Positions 34,370 to 43,947 are shown, counted from the stretch's first letter. The stretch is DNA of 64,000 nt from Ensifer canadensis (GCF_017488845.2 NZ_CP083370.1:1984001-2048000), one strand, 5' to 3'. Numbers and translations are program-made. Notes: a model not told the origin generated them from the letters alone.

Positions 34370-36674
34370 CTATCTCTTGACCTCGATTACAAGTGGATAG
34401 CCCTCGTCGTCCCACTCCAAAAAACCGCCGGCAAAATAGTAGATGTGCGTGTAACCCCAGGCGATCGCCTTGGCCGAAGCATAAGCGGCATAGGTGCAAC
34501 TCTTGCCCTGACAATAGAAGGCGACCTCACCTTCCTTTCCCCCCACCATGGCAAGGCTTTCCTTTGATAGGCCGGTGACGAGGGATAGGTTGATGGCCTT
34601 GGGGATATGGCCATTGTCATAGTTAAGCGAAGCACGCACATCGATGAAGGGCACGCCGCGTGCGAGCAGCGCCTTTGCTTCCGTGACATCGATTTTTATG
34701 GTTCTGTCGACACTGAGTTCGCCCTTGGTCAGCGCCATAAACTTCACGTAGTCGTCAAGGGCGAGGTCTGTGCCAGCCCCCTCGGGCAATCCGGCCTTGC
34801 GGAGTCCCTCCTGCAGGCGCGTGATGTAAGGCCTATGGTAGCTGAATGCGCTACCATACCAATCATAAGCACTTTCCTGGACGGTGAGCGGATCGCCCAA
34901 GAAGGACATGGCCAGCGTGTTATACTGGTCGATCAGCGTCTGAATGCCGTCAGTGCGCCCGAGATGTCCGTAGCTTGCTATCAGGGTGGCGTAATCTGCC
35001 CGGAGATCGGACTTTTTGCCGATCACGCGTTCAAAGGTGTCGACGGCTTCGACATATTTTCCCTGGGAAAAGAACGAGACTGCGAGCATGCGCAGCGTTG
35101 CACGCGAGGGATGGGGATCGAACCTCATCGCCAGGCGGGCCTGCTGTTCCGCCTCAGTTGCGCGTCCCTTCGCGTTGAGAATCCGCGCCAGGCCGACATG
35201 GTTGTCAGGATCATTCGGCGCAAGCTTCATCGCCCGGTCGATGGCAGTGAATGCTTCGTCATAGCGACCCTGCTGCGCAAGCACCTGCGCCGATATCGCA
35301 TAGGCAAGCGGCGTCGGCTTCTCCATAGCCTTTGCTAGATTTCTGATGAGGTTCTTTGAAGCGGTCTCCCGACGGTAAAAATCCCAGGACAAGATGCTCG
35401 TCCGCCAGTTTGCTGCTGCCAGTGACGCATAGGCGCGGCTATAGTTTGGATCGAGTACGATCGCCTTCTGGAAGAAGTCGGAGGCCGTGGCCGTTTCGGC
35501 CTCGCTGTCCCGGCGAAGATGATCCCAACCCCGCAACAGCGAATCGTAGGCTTGCGGATTCGTCGTTTCCGGCACCGCTGCCACGCTTCGCTCGGCACTC
35601 GTCAGCTTCACTGAAAGAGTTGAAACGATCTGTCCGATCACCCTGTCCTGCAGCCCGAACACGCCGCTCATTTCCCCATCATAGCGCTCGGCCCAGAGGT
35701 GATGTCCGTCGATCGCGTCAATCAACTGGGCATTGACACGAACATGGTTTCCCTCTCGACGTACGCTGCCCTCCAGGATGTAATGGACGCCCAGTTCCTC
35801 GGCCACCTGCTGAACTTTGGTGGGCTTGCCCTTGTAGGTGAAGGTCGAGTTGCGCGCGATAGATGCCAGACAGTTTTGAGAGTTCGGTGATCAAGTCGTC
35901 GGTCATCCCGTCGGCAAAATAGCTCTGCCCCGCATCAGAGCTGAGATTGTCGAATGGCAGGACGGCGATGGAGGGCGTTTGGGGTAGCGGAAAAGCCATC
36001 CGCGCAACGGACGCCGCGTCAGCACTTTCGCGCGTTTGGGCCAGCCAAACTGCTGGAACGCTTATCAGGAGCAGGAAGGCCAAAGCAGCCGGGATTCTCC
36101 AACGGCGAAAGCTTTTGAGGTTGAAGCGTCGCAGCCGAGTATTTCCCTCGAACCTCACCCGGTAGACACGGACGGGCCGCTGGATATTCTTCACATGCTG
36201 CTCGCCGATAAATTCCAGCGGCAATTCGAACTTGCCCTGCAAGTGATCGAAAGCAGTGCCAGATACGAAAAGTCCCCCTGGCTCACACATCTGCTCAAGG
36301 CGAGCCGCGACGTTGACGCCATCGCCCAGCAAATCATCCTCGTCGACAACCACATCTCCGAGATTGATGCCCATGCGGAGGAGAAGTCGACGCTGGACTG
36401 GGACATCCACTTGGCACGCAGCGACCTTACTTTGTGACGCGACTGCGCAAGCCACGGCGTCGACGACGGAGCCAAATTCCACGATCGCACCATCGCCCAT
36501 GAGTTTCACGATGCGTCCGTGATAATCTTCCATAAAGGGATCGAAGATTTCGGAACGCCATGCCTTGATTGCAGCCAGGGTCCGGGCCTCGTCGGCTTCG
36601 ATGAGTCGCGAATAACCGACAATGTCGACGGCAAGAATTGCCACCAGCCGCCGTTCTGCGCGAACTGCTTCCAT
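34370..36674 (-). pseudogene. Class III cyclase-TolB-TPR-rhodanese protein, frameshifted
   Basis: Two overlapping frames together give one gene of about 767 codons. Upstream part: cyclase domain (Asp17 in AVDIVGYSRL; IVKLMGDGAIVEF; GDGVNVAARLEQM, all catalytic positions kept), then a membrane segment (IPAALAFLLLISVPAVWLAQ) and TolB-like start (TPSIAVLPFDNLSSDAGQSY). Near 35858-35866 the frame breaks: SKLSGIY is followed out of frame, while VIARNSTFTYKGKPTK-like sequence continues in the next frame. Downstream part: rest of TolB-like, TPRs, and a C-terminal rhodanese domain (FIDVRASLNYDNGHIPKA; active site Cys in FYCQGKSCTYAAY). The start is ATG 36674 with GAGAGGTGGCT upstream. Length 2305 nt is one base off a whole frame. 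The gene may be inactive, or the break may be a sequencing error. Confidence 0.8.
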
Positions 36675-36817
36675 AGCCACCTCTCCCAAAGGTGTAGAGA
36701 AGGCCTCGCTCTTGCGTTGGTCAGGGGCGGGAACTCTAGCTTCCGAAGCTACGCTTGTTTCCTCGCTCGTGCCAGATTTATTGCCTGACTCGGGACCTTG
36801 CCGGAATGGCCGCTTCG

Positions 36818-38397
36818 GGCCGATACTGTTGAAAAACTCGGTATTGCCGGTACTTGGGACGCGTGATTCAATCCTCTGAGTGATTTGCAGGGGATCAGGT
36901 GAATGATGGGATGTCAGGCGGCTCCGGCGCAGCTCTTCTACGACTTCTGCCTCAAAGATCACGTCCCTGCTGACCATCTGCTGCGCGGGATAGACCGCCA
37001 TCTCGACCTCGACAGCGTGCGAGCACCGTTGAAGCCGTTCTACAGCAACACAGGTCGTCCTTCGGTTGCCCCTGAGCTGATGATGCGGATGCTGATCATC
37101 GGCTATTCGATGGGTATCCGCTCGGAACGGCGACTTTGCGAGGAAGTCCACCTCAACCTTGCCTATCGTTGGTTCTGCCGCCTCGGACTGGACGGCAAGG
37201 TACCGGATCACTCCAGCTTCTCGAAGAACCGTCATGGCCGGTTCCGGCAAAGCGACATCCTGCGGCACCTATTCGAGACGGTGGTGGAACGCTGTCTTGC
37301 CCAGGGACTGGTGGGCGCGGAAGGGTTTGCCGTCGATGCCTGATCGCCGCAGACGCCAACAAGCAGCGTTCTGTGCCTGGTGCGGAGTGGGAAGTCAAAG
37401 ACGATGCCAGCCGCTCGGTCCAGGAATACCTTGCAGTTCTTGATGATGCCGCTTTCGGTGCGGCATCGCCGGTGACGCCGAAGTTCATCTCGCCTTCCGA
37501 TCCAGCAGCGCAGTGGACGGGTGCCCACAAAGGCCATGCCTTCTTCGCCTACGCCACCAACTATCTGATCGATACCGATCATGGCGTCATTCTGGACGTG
37601 GAGGCGACACGTGCGATCCGCCAGGCAGAGGTCGGAGCATCCCGCACAATGCTCGACAGGACCGAGAACCGCTTCGGCTTGAAGCCAGACTATCTGGCAG
37701 CCGATAGCGCTTATGGTTCTGCCGACAATCTGGCCTGGCTGGTCAAGGAGAAGAAGATCGCGCCGCACATTCCTGTCTTCGACAAATCGAACCGGACGGA
37801 CGGGACCTTCTCGCGTTCGGACTTCACCTGGGAGGCCGAGAATGATCGCTACGTCTGCCCTGCGGGAAAGGAATTGAAGCAGTTCCATCGAACCTATGCA
37901 ACGCCCAGATCAGGGATCACGAGCGAAGGAACACGACTCTATCGCGCCAGCAAAAAGAACTGCGACCCGTGCGAATTAAAGCTTCGCTGCTGCCCGAACA
38001 TGCCTATGCGCAAGGTGCCGCGTGATCTCAACGAGGATGCCCGCGATGTTGCCCGAGCTATTGCCACCACACCTGAATACGTGCAGTCCGACATCGTCGC
38101 AAGAAGGTAGAAATGCTCTTTGCCCACCTCAAGCGCATTCTGCGGATGGCGCGTTTGAGGCTAAGAGGACCGTGCGGTGCGCGAGACGAATTCTTGCTGG
38201 CAGCAACCGCCCAAAACCTCAGGAGGCTCGCGAAACTCAGGCCGCAAAGGTCGCTATACCGCGCCATCGCCGCATGAGCGCGGCATACATCGATACCTTG
38301 CGCTAAGGCGCAGGGCAGATAACCGATGACCCCGCGCCCAAAAGACCAAATCGGGCGGATGGGCGGAAATCCATCGAGTTTTTCAACGAAATCGGCC
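36818..38397 (+). mobile_element. IS1182-family insertion sequence (decayed)
   Basis: Element of about 1.58 kb. Imperfect terminal inverted repeats: left GGCCGATACTGTTGAAAAAC (36818) and right, reversed, GGCCGATTTCGTTGAAAAAC (ending 38397). The transposase inside has two frameshifts. It lies only 144 bases upstream of the cyclase-rhodanese start. No clear target duplication can be seen. Confidence 0.75.
36903..38277 (+). pseudogene. IS1182 transposase, two frameshifts
   Basis: DDE transposase of the IS1182 family, broken. First frame (from ATG 36903): LFYDFCLKDHVPADHLLRGI and GRPSVAPELMMRMLIIGYSM, then SERRLCEEVHLNLAYRWFCR, ending FAVDA at about 37340. Second frame continues LIAADANKQ, with DYLAADSAYGSADNLAWLV, to about 38105. 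Third frame KVEMLFAHLKRILRMARLRL to a TGA at 38275. The losses of a few bases at 37340 and 38105 make it non-functional unless the sequence is wrong. Confidence 0.85.
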
Positions 38398-38419
38398 GAC
38401 TGCGGACGTAATGATTGCA

Positions 38420-38488
38420 AAGCGCCAGAAAGAAAGCCAGTCCGGCAAAGACGACGACAGGCAGATACTGCGGCCGCTTCGCGAATAG
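38420..38488 (-). pseudogene. LysE-type transporter remnant
   Basis: On the minus strand, residues KRPQYLPVVVFAGLAFFLAL resemble the C-terminal end of LysE-family exporters (compare RFKKLPQYLLATVFAGLACR in the intact LysE at 41014). The rest of the gene is missing and the IS1182 end lies only 23 bases away, so it looks like what was left after an insertion or rearrangement. Short, so low certainty. Confidence 0.35.
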
Positions 38489-38675
38489 GTTGGTGCCATC
38501 AGCCGGCTGCGGGCGGGAACTCTCTCCCCACATAAGCCGTATCCCGCATGCCGGACACAGAGAGTGCTTGGCCGTTTCTGGTCACTTCGGCCAAGTCCGA
38601 CGAGTGGTGCAGCGCTTCCTCAACAAGCCCATGGCAGCAAGTGGTCGGACTGCACCACAATCGTCACTCGATGGC

Positions 38676-39632
38676 TCACGCCACCTGAGCAGCCGTCGCT
38701 TGCCCTTGCGCGACAGAGACAGCCTCCGTTACCGCCAGTTCCGCCATCGCCAGCGCTGCCTCGCGGGTTTTGGCGGCGGCGATGAAGCGGCCGTTGTGGC
38801 AGAAGGTGGCGCCCGCAACGCCGCAGGCGGCCTCGAGGTCGGCGTTGGTGAGGCCGGCCCAGGCGGCCGGCAGGTCGGCGCGCAGCTCGAAGCCCTCGTC
38901 GGCGCGGCGGATGCCGGTCAGGCACCAGTCCTTGTCGCGCGGGTGGACGACAAACAGCAGGTGATCGGCGCCTGCCTTGACGATGGCGGGACGGAACGGC
39001 ATGCCCATCGGCAGCTCCAGCACACGGGCCTCGCCGGTATCGACGATCGCCTGGTGCACGACGGCTTCCGCACGCAGTTTTGCGGCGCTACGGCCGATGC
39101 TGGCCTCGACGAAACTGCGGGCGATGGCGAGGGCTGAATGGAAGGCGCGATCATCGGCGCCGGGATCGGTCTCGTCGAAAACCGGTTTCAGGGTTTCGAG
39201 CAGCGCCGGCAGCGTCAGTCCGGCGAGCGGCCCGGCAACGGAGGGGCTGAGCGCGCCATTGTCCACCAGATCGATTGGCAGCACGAAGCTCTTGTCGAAG
39301 GAGGCGTGCACCGCCTCGACATGCGCTTCCGGGACACCGGAGGCGGCGAGATAATCGCGGCCATAATGCTTCCAGATCAGGCCGAACGAGCTGTAGGGCT
39401 GGCCATCATCGCGCAGCGGTGCGCCGCGCTGGTGATGGTCGAAGATCCTGGTTTCAGCGTCATAGGCGCCGCCGACGTCGTAGATGATGCGGTCGGTGCC
39501 GGGTGTGATCCACTCCGGCGCCCGGCTGCGCACGATCTTCGCCTCAGGGAACAGCCGGGTCAGGATGACGCTCGACATGAGCTCATCGGCATGGAAGCCA
39601 CCGGAATGGGTGACGAGGAATTCTGGGCTCAT
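38676..39632 (-). CDS. MYG1-family protein
   Basis: MYG1 family (UPF0160) protein of 318 residues, a DHH-type metal-dependent phosphoesterase family including a eukaryotic mitochondrial/nuclear exonuclease. Motifs: THSGGFHADELM near the N-terminus (His, Asp metal ligands), DVGGAYDAETRIFDHHQRG with the DHH signature at about residue 66, and PIDLVDNGAL (third Asp). The bacterial role is unknown. ATG 39632 is chosen since it gives the canonical start MSPEFLVTHSGG. Confidence 0.88.
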   Translation of the reverse strand: MSPEFLVTHSGGFHADELMSSVILTRLFPEAKIVRSRAPEWITPGTDRIIYDVGGAYDAETRIFDHHQRGAPLRDDGQPYSSFGLIWKHYGRDYLAASGVPEAHVEAVHASFDKSFVLPIDLVDNGALSPSVAGPLAGLTLPALLETLKPVFDETDPGADDRAFHSALAIARSFVEASIGRSAAKLRAEAVVHQAIVDTGEARVLELPMGMPFRPAIVKAGADHLLFVVHPRDKDWCLTGIRRADEGFELRADLPAAWAGLTNADLEAACGVAGATFCHNGRFIAAAKTREAALAMAELAVTEAVSVAQGQATAAQVA

Positions 39633-39967
39633 GCCGGGATACGCCTTGTGGTTTTCTGAAGAAAGTTCGCCCGAGGGGCGTTTGCGATGGCACCAGATAG
39701 CCTTTGCCAGACGCCATCTCAACCCTCTGATCGCTTATTCCGGGGTTCGCGCCCTCATCCGGCACGGCCTTGCGTTTCAGACGGAGGTGCTTTCGGTTCC
39801 GGCCCGGAACACCAAGCGGCGGCCCGATCCGGAGGATTTCGCCGCACGCGGATAGGCCGCCGTCAACCCACAACGGATCTGCCGCCGGGGCGCAGCCCCG
39901 CGCCGTTGCCCCGCTATGCGGGACGATGGATGGGAACCACGCGGCGCGGACAGAAGACCTGTGCCTC
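39633..39967. other. Gap between MYG1 and MarR-GNAT genes
   Basis: No gene seen; the stretch contains a small GC hairpin (GGGGCGCAGCCCCG, 39888-39901) and nothing else recognisable. Confidence 0.4.
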
Positions 39968-40930
39968 TTATCGCTCGCCGGCCACTTTCCGTTTCACCCC
40001 CTGCCCGAGATCGAGCGACCAGGTCTGGCCCACCAGGTCCTTGCCGAAGGAATGGTGCGGCGCCTCCTCGGTGAGCGTGAAGCCGGCGCGCTCGTAGATG
40101 CGCCGGGCCGAGGTCAGCACGCTGTTGGTCCACAGCACCAGCGTGTGATAGCCGACAGTGCGGGCGCGCTCGATGCAGGCGGCAACCAGCGCCGCCCCGA
40201 CGCCGCGTCCGCGCGCATCCGGCTCGACATAGAGCAGCCGCAGCTTGGCCACATCAGGCTTGTCGCCGGCCACGAGGAAGATCGAGCCGACGACGCGGCC
40301 GTCGATTTCGGCGATCCAGGCGGCCTCGCGGGCCGGGTCGAAGGATTTTACGAAATCCGCGAGGATGCCCGCAGCCAGCGCCTCATACTCCTGGTTCCAG
40401 CCATATTCCTGAACATACAGCACGGTCTGGCGATGGATGATCCAGCCGAGATCGCCCGGCTTCAGATCGCGCAGCATTAAGTCCCCGCCTGCCTTGTCCT
40501 CAAGGATCTCGCTGATGGTGCTGGTGGCCGCGATCAACCGCTTGCGCTCGGTCGATGGCAATGTATCCAGCAGCTTGCCGATCGCCTCGCGGGTGTTCTG
40601 CTCCAGGGCGGTGAACGCCTTGCGCCCGGCAGGGGTGAGCGAAATCGGCTGGCGGCGGCCACCCTCCGGATGGTCCGACTTCTCGACCAGCCCGCGATCG
40701 GAGAACCGCTTTAGCGTGCGGCTGAGCTGGGCACGGTCGACTTGAAGCGTCCGCATCAGCTCGGCCGCCGTCGTCTCTTGCCGATGGGCAAGCTCGTAGA
40801 GGATACGCGCTTCGGTGAGCGTGAACGGGCTCTGGTCGAGATGGGCGTTCAACAGGCCCAGACGGTTGGTGTAGAGACGGTTGAAGGCGCGCAGCGCCGC
40901 CACATCAGGGTGATCGTTGGTGAGTGCCAT
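39968..40930 (-). CDS. MarR-GNAT fusion (regulator with acetyltransferase domain)
   Basis: Bifunctional protein of 320 residues: MarR winged helix in about residues 15-140 (LTEARILYELAHRQETTAAE, VDRAQLSRTLKRFSDRGLVE) and a GNAT N-acetyltransferase domain in 155-310 with the acetyl-CoA loop VEPDARGRGVGAALVAACIE. Such fusions are widespread and their substrate is generally unknown. ATG 40930 is the canonical start (MALTNDHPDVAALRAFNRLY); an upstream in-frame start (40999) would run through the operator. The long perfect palindrome at 40950-40987 is right before the gene, so autorepression is likely. Confidence 0.92.
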   Translation of the reverse strand: MALTNDHPDVAALRAFNRLYTNRLGLLNAHLDQSPFTLTEARILYELAHRQETTAAELMRTLQVDRAQLSRTLKRFSDRGLVEKSDHPEGGRRQPISLTPAGRKAFTALEQNTREAIGKLLDTLPSTERKRLIAATSTISEILEDKAGGDLMLRDLKPGDLGWIIHRQTVLYVQEYGWNQEYEALAAGILADFVKSFDPAREAAWIAEIDGRVVGSIFLVAGDKPDVAKLRLLYVEPDARGRGVGAALVAACIERARTVGYHTLVLWTNSVLTSARRIYERAGFTLTEEAPHHSFGKDLVGQTWSLDLGQGVKRKVAGER

Positions 40931-40949
40931 GGGAAATGATCCAGCATGA

Positions 40950-40987
40950 GTTGACTCAATCAACAACGGTTTGTTGATTGAGTCAAC
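40950..40987. promoter_or_regulatory. 38-bp perfect palindrome, probable MarR operator
   Basis: GTTGACTCAATCAACAA, CGGT, TTGTTGATTGAGTCAAC (17-bp perfect arms). Each half, TTGACTCAATCAA, is itself nearly palindromic, which would give two adjacent MarR-type sites. It begins 20 bases upstream of the MarR-GNAT start. Confidence 0.85.
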
Positions 40988-41013
40988 ATAAAATGGCAAT
41001 CGGTCGAGGCGTA

Positions 41014-41646
41014 TTAGTTCCTGGCCCCGAGCGCCAGCCGGCAGGCAAGGCCAGCAAAGACGGTGGCGAGCAGATATTGCGGCAGCTTCTTGAAGCGGGT
41101 GGGCGACGTGAACCGGCTGCGGATCCGGCCGCCAAGCAGGATCACCGCGCCATTGACGAGAAAGCCGATGCCGTTCAGCACCGTCGCCAGCACCAGCGTC
41201 TGCACGATCATCGCGCCGTTTTCGGGCCGAATGAACTGCGGAAACAGCGCCAGCACGAACAGCGCCATCTTCGGGTTGAGCAGGTTGGTGAGCAACCCCT
41301 CGCCAAAAATCCGCCGGAGTGACAGCCGCTTCAGCGACGCGGACGGCGAAAAGTCGATCGCCTGCGAGCGCAGGGTCTTGAAGGCGAGATAGAGCAGATA
41401 GGCGCAGCCGACCCAGCGCACGATCTCATAGGCGATCGGCACGGTGGCGATCAGCTGCGACAGTCCGAGGGCGGCGGCAAGCGCATGGCAATAGGTGCCG
41501 AGCGCGATTCCGGCATAGGTGAGGAACCCCGCCCCCTGCCCCTGGCTGACGCTGCGTGAAGCGATCAGCAGCATATCGGGACCGGGCGTGGCGGTTAGCA
41601 CCAGCGACGCGGCGGCAAAAAGTGCAAGTGTGGAAAAATCCGGCAT
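41014..41646 (-). CDS. LysE-family exporter
   Basis: LysE/RhtB-type amino-acid exporter of 210 residues with about six hydrophobic segments, inner membrane. Family motifs: ATPGPDMLLIASRSVSQGQG in helix 1-2 and FGEGLLTNLLNPKMALFVLA. The amino acid or analogue exported is unknown. It reads in the same direction as the MarR-GNAT gene and ends 84 bases upstream of it, so both may be in one transcript and be induced together. Confidence 0.9.
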   Translation of the reverse strand: MPDFSTLALFAAASLVLTATPGPDMLLIASRSVSQGQGAGFLTYAGIALGTYCHALAAALGLSQLIATVPIAYEIVRWVGCAYLLYLAFKTLRSQAIDFSPSASLKRLSLRRIFGEGLLTNLLNPKMALFVLALFPQFIRPENGAMIVQTLVLATVLNGIGFLVNGAVILLGGRIRSRFTSPTRFKKLPQYLLATVFAGLACRLALGARN

Positions 41647-41971
41647 GACATCTTCCTTTGAGGTGGCCGGAATTTCGGTTTAGCCGGATTCGTGGGAATG
41701 GCAAGGCCGGCGTGAAAGCCGCCTTACGGCCTGTGGGGATGCGGGGTCGGCAAAAGCGGGTGCATCATGCGGTTGCGAGCTCAAGTGCCAGCATTGTGGA
41801 ATATCGGGCGCAAGGCTGATGATCGCCGTTCGCCCATCACTTGGACGCTTGCTTGCCGCGCGAAGAACCAATGCGGATTTCGGCATTCGACAACAAGACA
41901 GATCCAAGTTGTATTCGACATGATTTGACCGTAGGAGACGTTGTCATATTGTAATCAGGGGTTGAAACTTA
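41647..41971. other. Gap between LysE and the secreted protein
   Basis: No gene seen. The last 60 bases (TGACCGTAGGAGACGTTGTC at 41928-41947, then ATATTGTAATCAGGGG) are more AT-rich and likely carry the promoter of the gene at 41972. Confidence 0.35.
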
Positions 41972-42355
41972 ATGACCATTTCATTCAAGCGATTGCTCGC
42001 AGCCACGCTGATCGGCTTTACCCTCATGCCGGGTCTGGCCCACGCGGAATCCTTGGCCCAGCTCGAAAAGCAGGGCTATAAGGTCAGCAAACTCACCAAG
42101 AACAAGGCCGGCCTGCATGGCTGGGTCGCATCGAACGGCGACAAGCGCTTCTTCTGCCGCATGAATGTCAGCATAGCCGTTGTCAGCAAGAAAGAGCTGG
42201 TCAGCATCACCTCGGCCGGTAACCTGGTCAAGCTGAACCGCGCCACCTTCGAAGCGACATTGGGTGGGCCTGATCCGTCCCTGCCCCTCTGGAGCGACCT
42301 TCAGGCCGGCCGCGTCAAGGCGCCTCACGTCAAGGGCTGCACGCCCCTTCGCTGA
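41972..42355 (+). CDS. Small secreted protein
   Basis: Exported protein of 127 residues: signal peptide about residues 1-25 (FKRLLAATLIGFTLMPGLA, cleavage after AHA). Mature part: two cysteines, FFCRMNVSIAV and VKGCTPLR, probably a disulfide, and a region (AQLEKQGYKVSKLTKNKAGL) seen in other secreted rhizobial proteins. No function assigned. The ribosome site is weak (CAGGGGTTGAAACTTA). Confidence 0.65.
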   Translation: MTISFKRLLAATLIGFTLMPGLAHAESLAQLEKQGYKVSKLTKNKAGLHGWVASNGDKRFFCRMNVSIAVVSKKELVSITSAGNLVKLNRATFEATLGGPDPSLPLWSDLQAGRVKAPHVKGCTPLR

Positions 42356-42756
42356 CCGACACGGGGCAGGCCTGCTCCCTGCTCTGGGCGCGGGTCTGCT
42401 GCAGGATTGCCCGGCAGTACCCTCCGCAGACAGTGACGACGCAAAGCCAGCCACCGGCGATGTTCCTTTCACCGCAAAAGTCATGCCCGCACCAGTTTTT
42501 TTGAGCGGGCACACCCGTCGCCTCAGGCACTATATCATAAGGTTTCCAAACGATTTTTCATTGCGGCAGACGCTTGCCTGCCAACGGGCCCAGCGGCTCT
42601 GTCCACTCAAAAATGCCGGGACCAGCTTGCCTTGGCGATCGCCCTGACTATATTAGCGAGGCCTGAACGCCTCTCATTATTCGAGTCGCACGATATTTTC
42701 GGGCCCCCTTCACCCGACGAAACTCCTTGTCGGTGGACGAACGAAGGAGACACTTC
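42356..42756. other. Gap upstream of the HTH gene
   Basis: No gene seen. A weakly AT-rich stretch (ATATCATAAGGTTTCCAAAC, 42531-42550) may be the promoter of the gene at 42757; otherwise nothing. Confidence 0.35.
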
Positions 42757-43002
42757 ATGTCCTTTAAGAAAAATCTGAATAAGGCTTCCGACGCCACTGT
42801 TTCGCGTGTCAGCATCGGAGCCGCTGTAAAGCGTTCGCGTGAATCCCACGGCTACACCGTCGATGATATGTCGGTAACCACAGGCCTGACGGAAACGGAA
42901 ATCTCCAAGGTCGAACTTGGTGCCGATACCGATCCCGTCAAGCTGCAGCGCATCGCTGCCGCCCTGCAAGTCTCGCCTACCACCTTCACCGCCACACACT
43001 AA
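42757..43002 (+). CDS. Small Xre-family HTH protein
   Basis: Single-domain helix-turn-helix protein of 81 residues. The HTH is VKRSRESHGYTVDDMSVTTG, LTETEISKVELGADTDPVKL and IAAALQVSP. It resembles Cro/C1-type regulators but has no other domain, so a DNA-binding regulator of unknown target. ATG 42757 has a good ribosome site (AAGGAGACACTTC). A terminator-like hairpin follows at 43161. Confidence 0.8.
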   Translation: MSFKKNLNKASDATVSRVSIGAAVKRSRESHGYTVDDMSVTTGLTETEISKVELGADTDPVKLQRIAAALQVSPTTFTATH

Positions 43003-43160
43003 CGGCGGTGCCGGGCACATAGTGTCCGGGCCGGGCACATGCCCACCCCGAAATGCGACCTACGATAGACCATTCTCTTGCAGCAAGGCTCAACCGCCGC
43101 TGCTTCAAGCCGAGAGTCTGGACTGAAATCTGGCCCAGCGGCCATTGGCTCAAAAAGGGA

Positions 43161-43195
43161 AAGCCGGGGTTTTCGCCCCGGCTTCCTTCGTTTTT
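43161..43195 (+). terminator. Intrinsic terminator, possibly two-way
   Basis: 9-bp perfect stem AAGCCGGGG / CCCCGGCTT with loop TTTTCG, followed on the + side by CCTTCGTTTTT and on the other side by TTTCCCTTTTT. It lies 160 bases after the HTH gene and 97 bases after the NUDIX gene on the opposite strand. Confidence 0.7.
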
Positions 43196-43291
43196 GGAAA
43201 GCTCTTCCGCAAAGACGTTCATTGCCGCAACGGACCCACCGTCATGCTCACCGCAATGTTTTGCCTCCCGTGACGTCGATCAGTGCTCTCC

Positions 43292-43774
43292 TCACCGTCC
43301 CGGTGAACGGACAAGGCGATTGGATCCCTGGGAGAAAAACGTGGAAACCGGATAAGGCAATGCGAGTGGCGGCATCTCGTCCGGCCCGAAATATCGAAGC
43401 GATCTTGTCTCGCTGTCTGTCCACTCCCCGCAGTCGTCAACGATCCGGCACCCGAACAGTGTGACGATGTATTCGACGTGATCGCCATTCGGATAGGTGT
43501 AGCGAAATTCCCGCCCACCGAAGACGCCGAGAATGGTTGCAGGCACAACCGTAAGGCCGGTCTCCTCCACCACCTCGCGAATGACGGCCTCCTGCGGCGT
43601 TTCGCCGGGCTCGATAGCGCCGGCAGGCAGGCTCCACCCCTCGCCCGAAGATTTCTCCTGCAGCAGCAGATTGCCCGCGTGGTCATGGATGACGGCGGCG
43701 ACGGAGGGAAGCAGGAGCAAGCGGTTTCCGATCAAACCGCGCAGTTCCGCCAGATACGATCTCATCGGGCTCAT
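43292..43774 (-). CDS. NUDIX hydrolase
   Basis: NUDIX hydrolase of about 160 residues that cleaves a nucleoside diphosphate linked to another group. The full box is present: GAIEPGETPQEAV, then IREVVEETGL (Gx5Ex7REUxEExGU). The start is uncertain among ATG 43789, 43774 and 43765; 43774 is picked because of GGAAAG upstream and the start MSPMRSYLAELRGLIGNR. A longer frame to 43969 lacks family similarity. Substrate unknown. Confidence 0.88.
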   Translation of the reverse strand: MSPMRSYLAELRGLIGNRLLLLPSVAAVIHDHAGNLLLQEKSSGEGWSLPAGAIEPGETPQEAVIREVVEETGLTVVPATILGVFGGREFRYTYPNGDHVEYIVTLFGCRIVDDCGEWTDSETRSLRYFGPDEMPPLALPYPVSTFFSQGSNRLVRSPGR

Positions 43775-43947
43775 CGGGGCGCTTTCCATGAGGTAGCGGG
43801 CCAATGTCGAACACCGGGACGAATTAGGCAAGTGCCTCCATGAGGCGTGGTCGCGCCCGACGTCGATCCTGGCATCCGTTTCCTCGACAGCACGCCGCGC
43901 AATGGTCGAGCCCGCCTGCGGCGGCGCGGCGACGATCGCTTGCTGCA

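Noticed and set aside
36675..37268. N-terminal extension of the cyclase-rhodanese frame through the IS1182 transposase
   Set aside because: Antisense to transposase codons; the cyclase family starts at ATG 36674, which has its own ribosome site.
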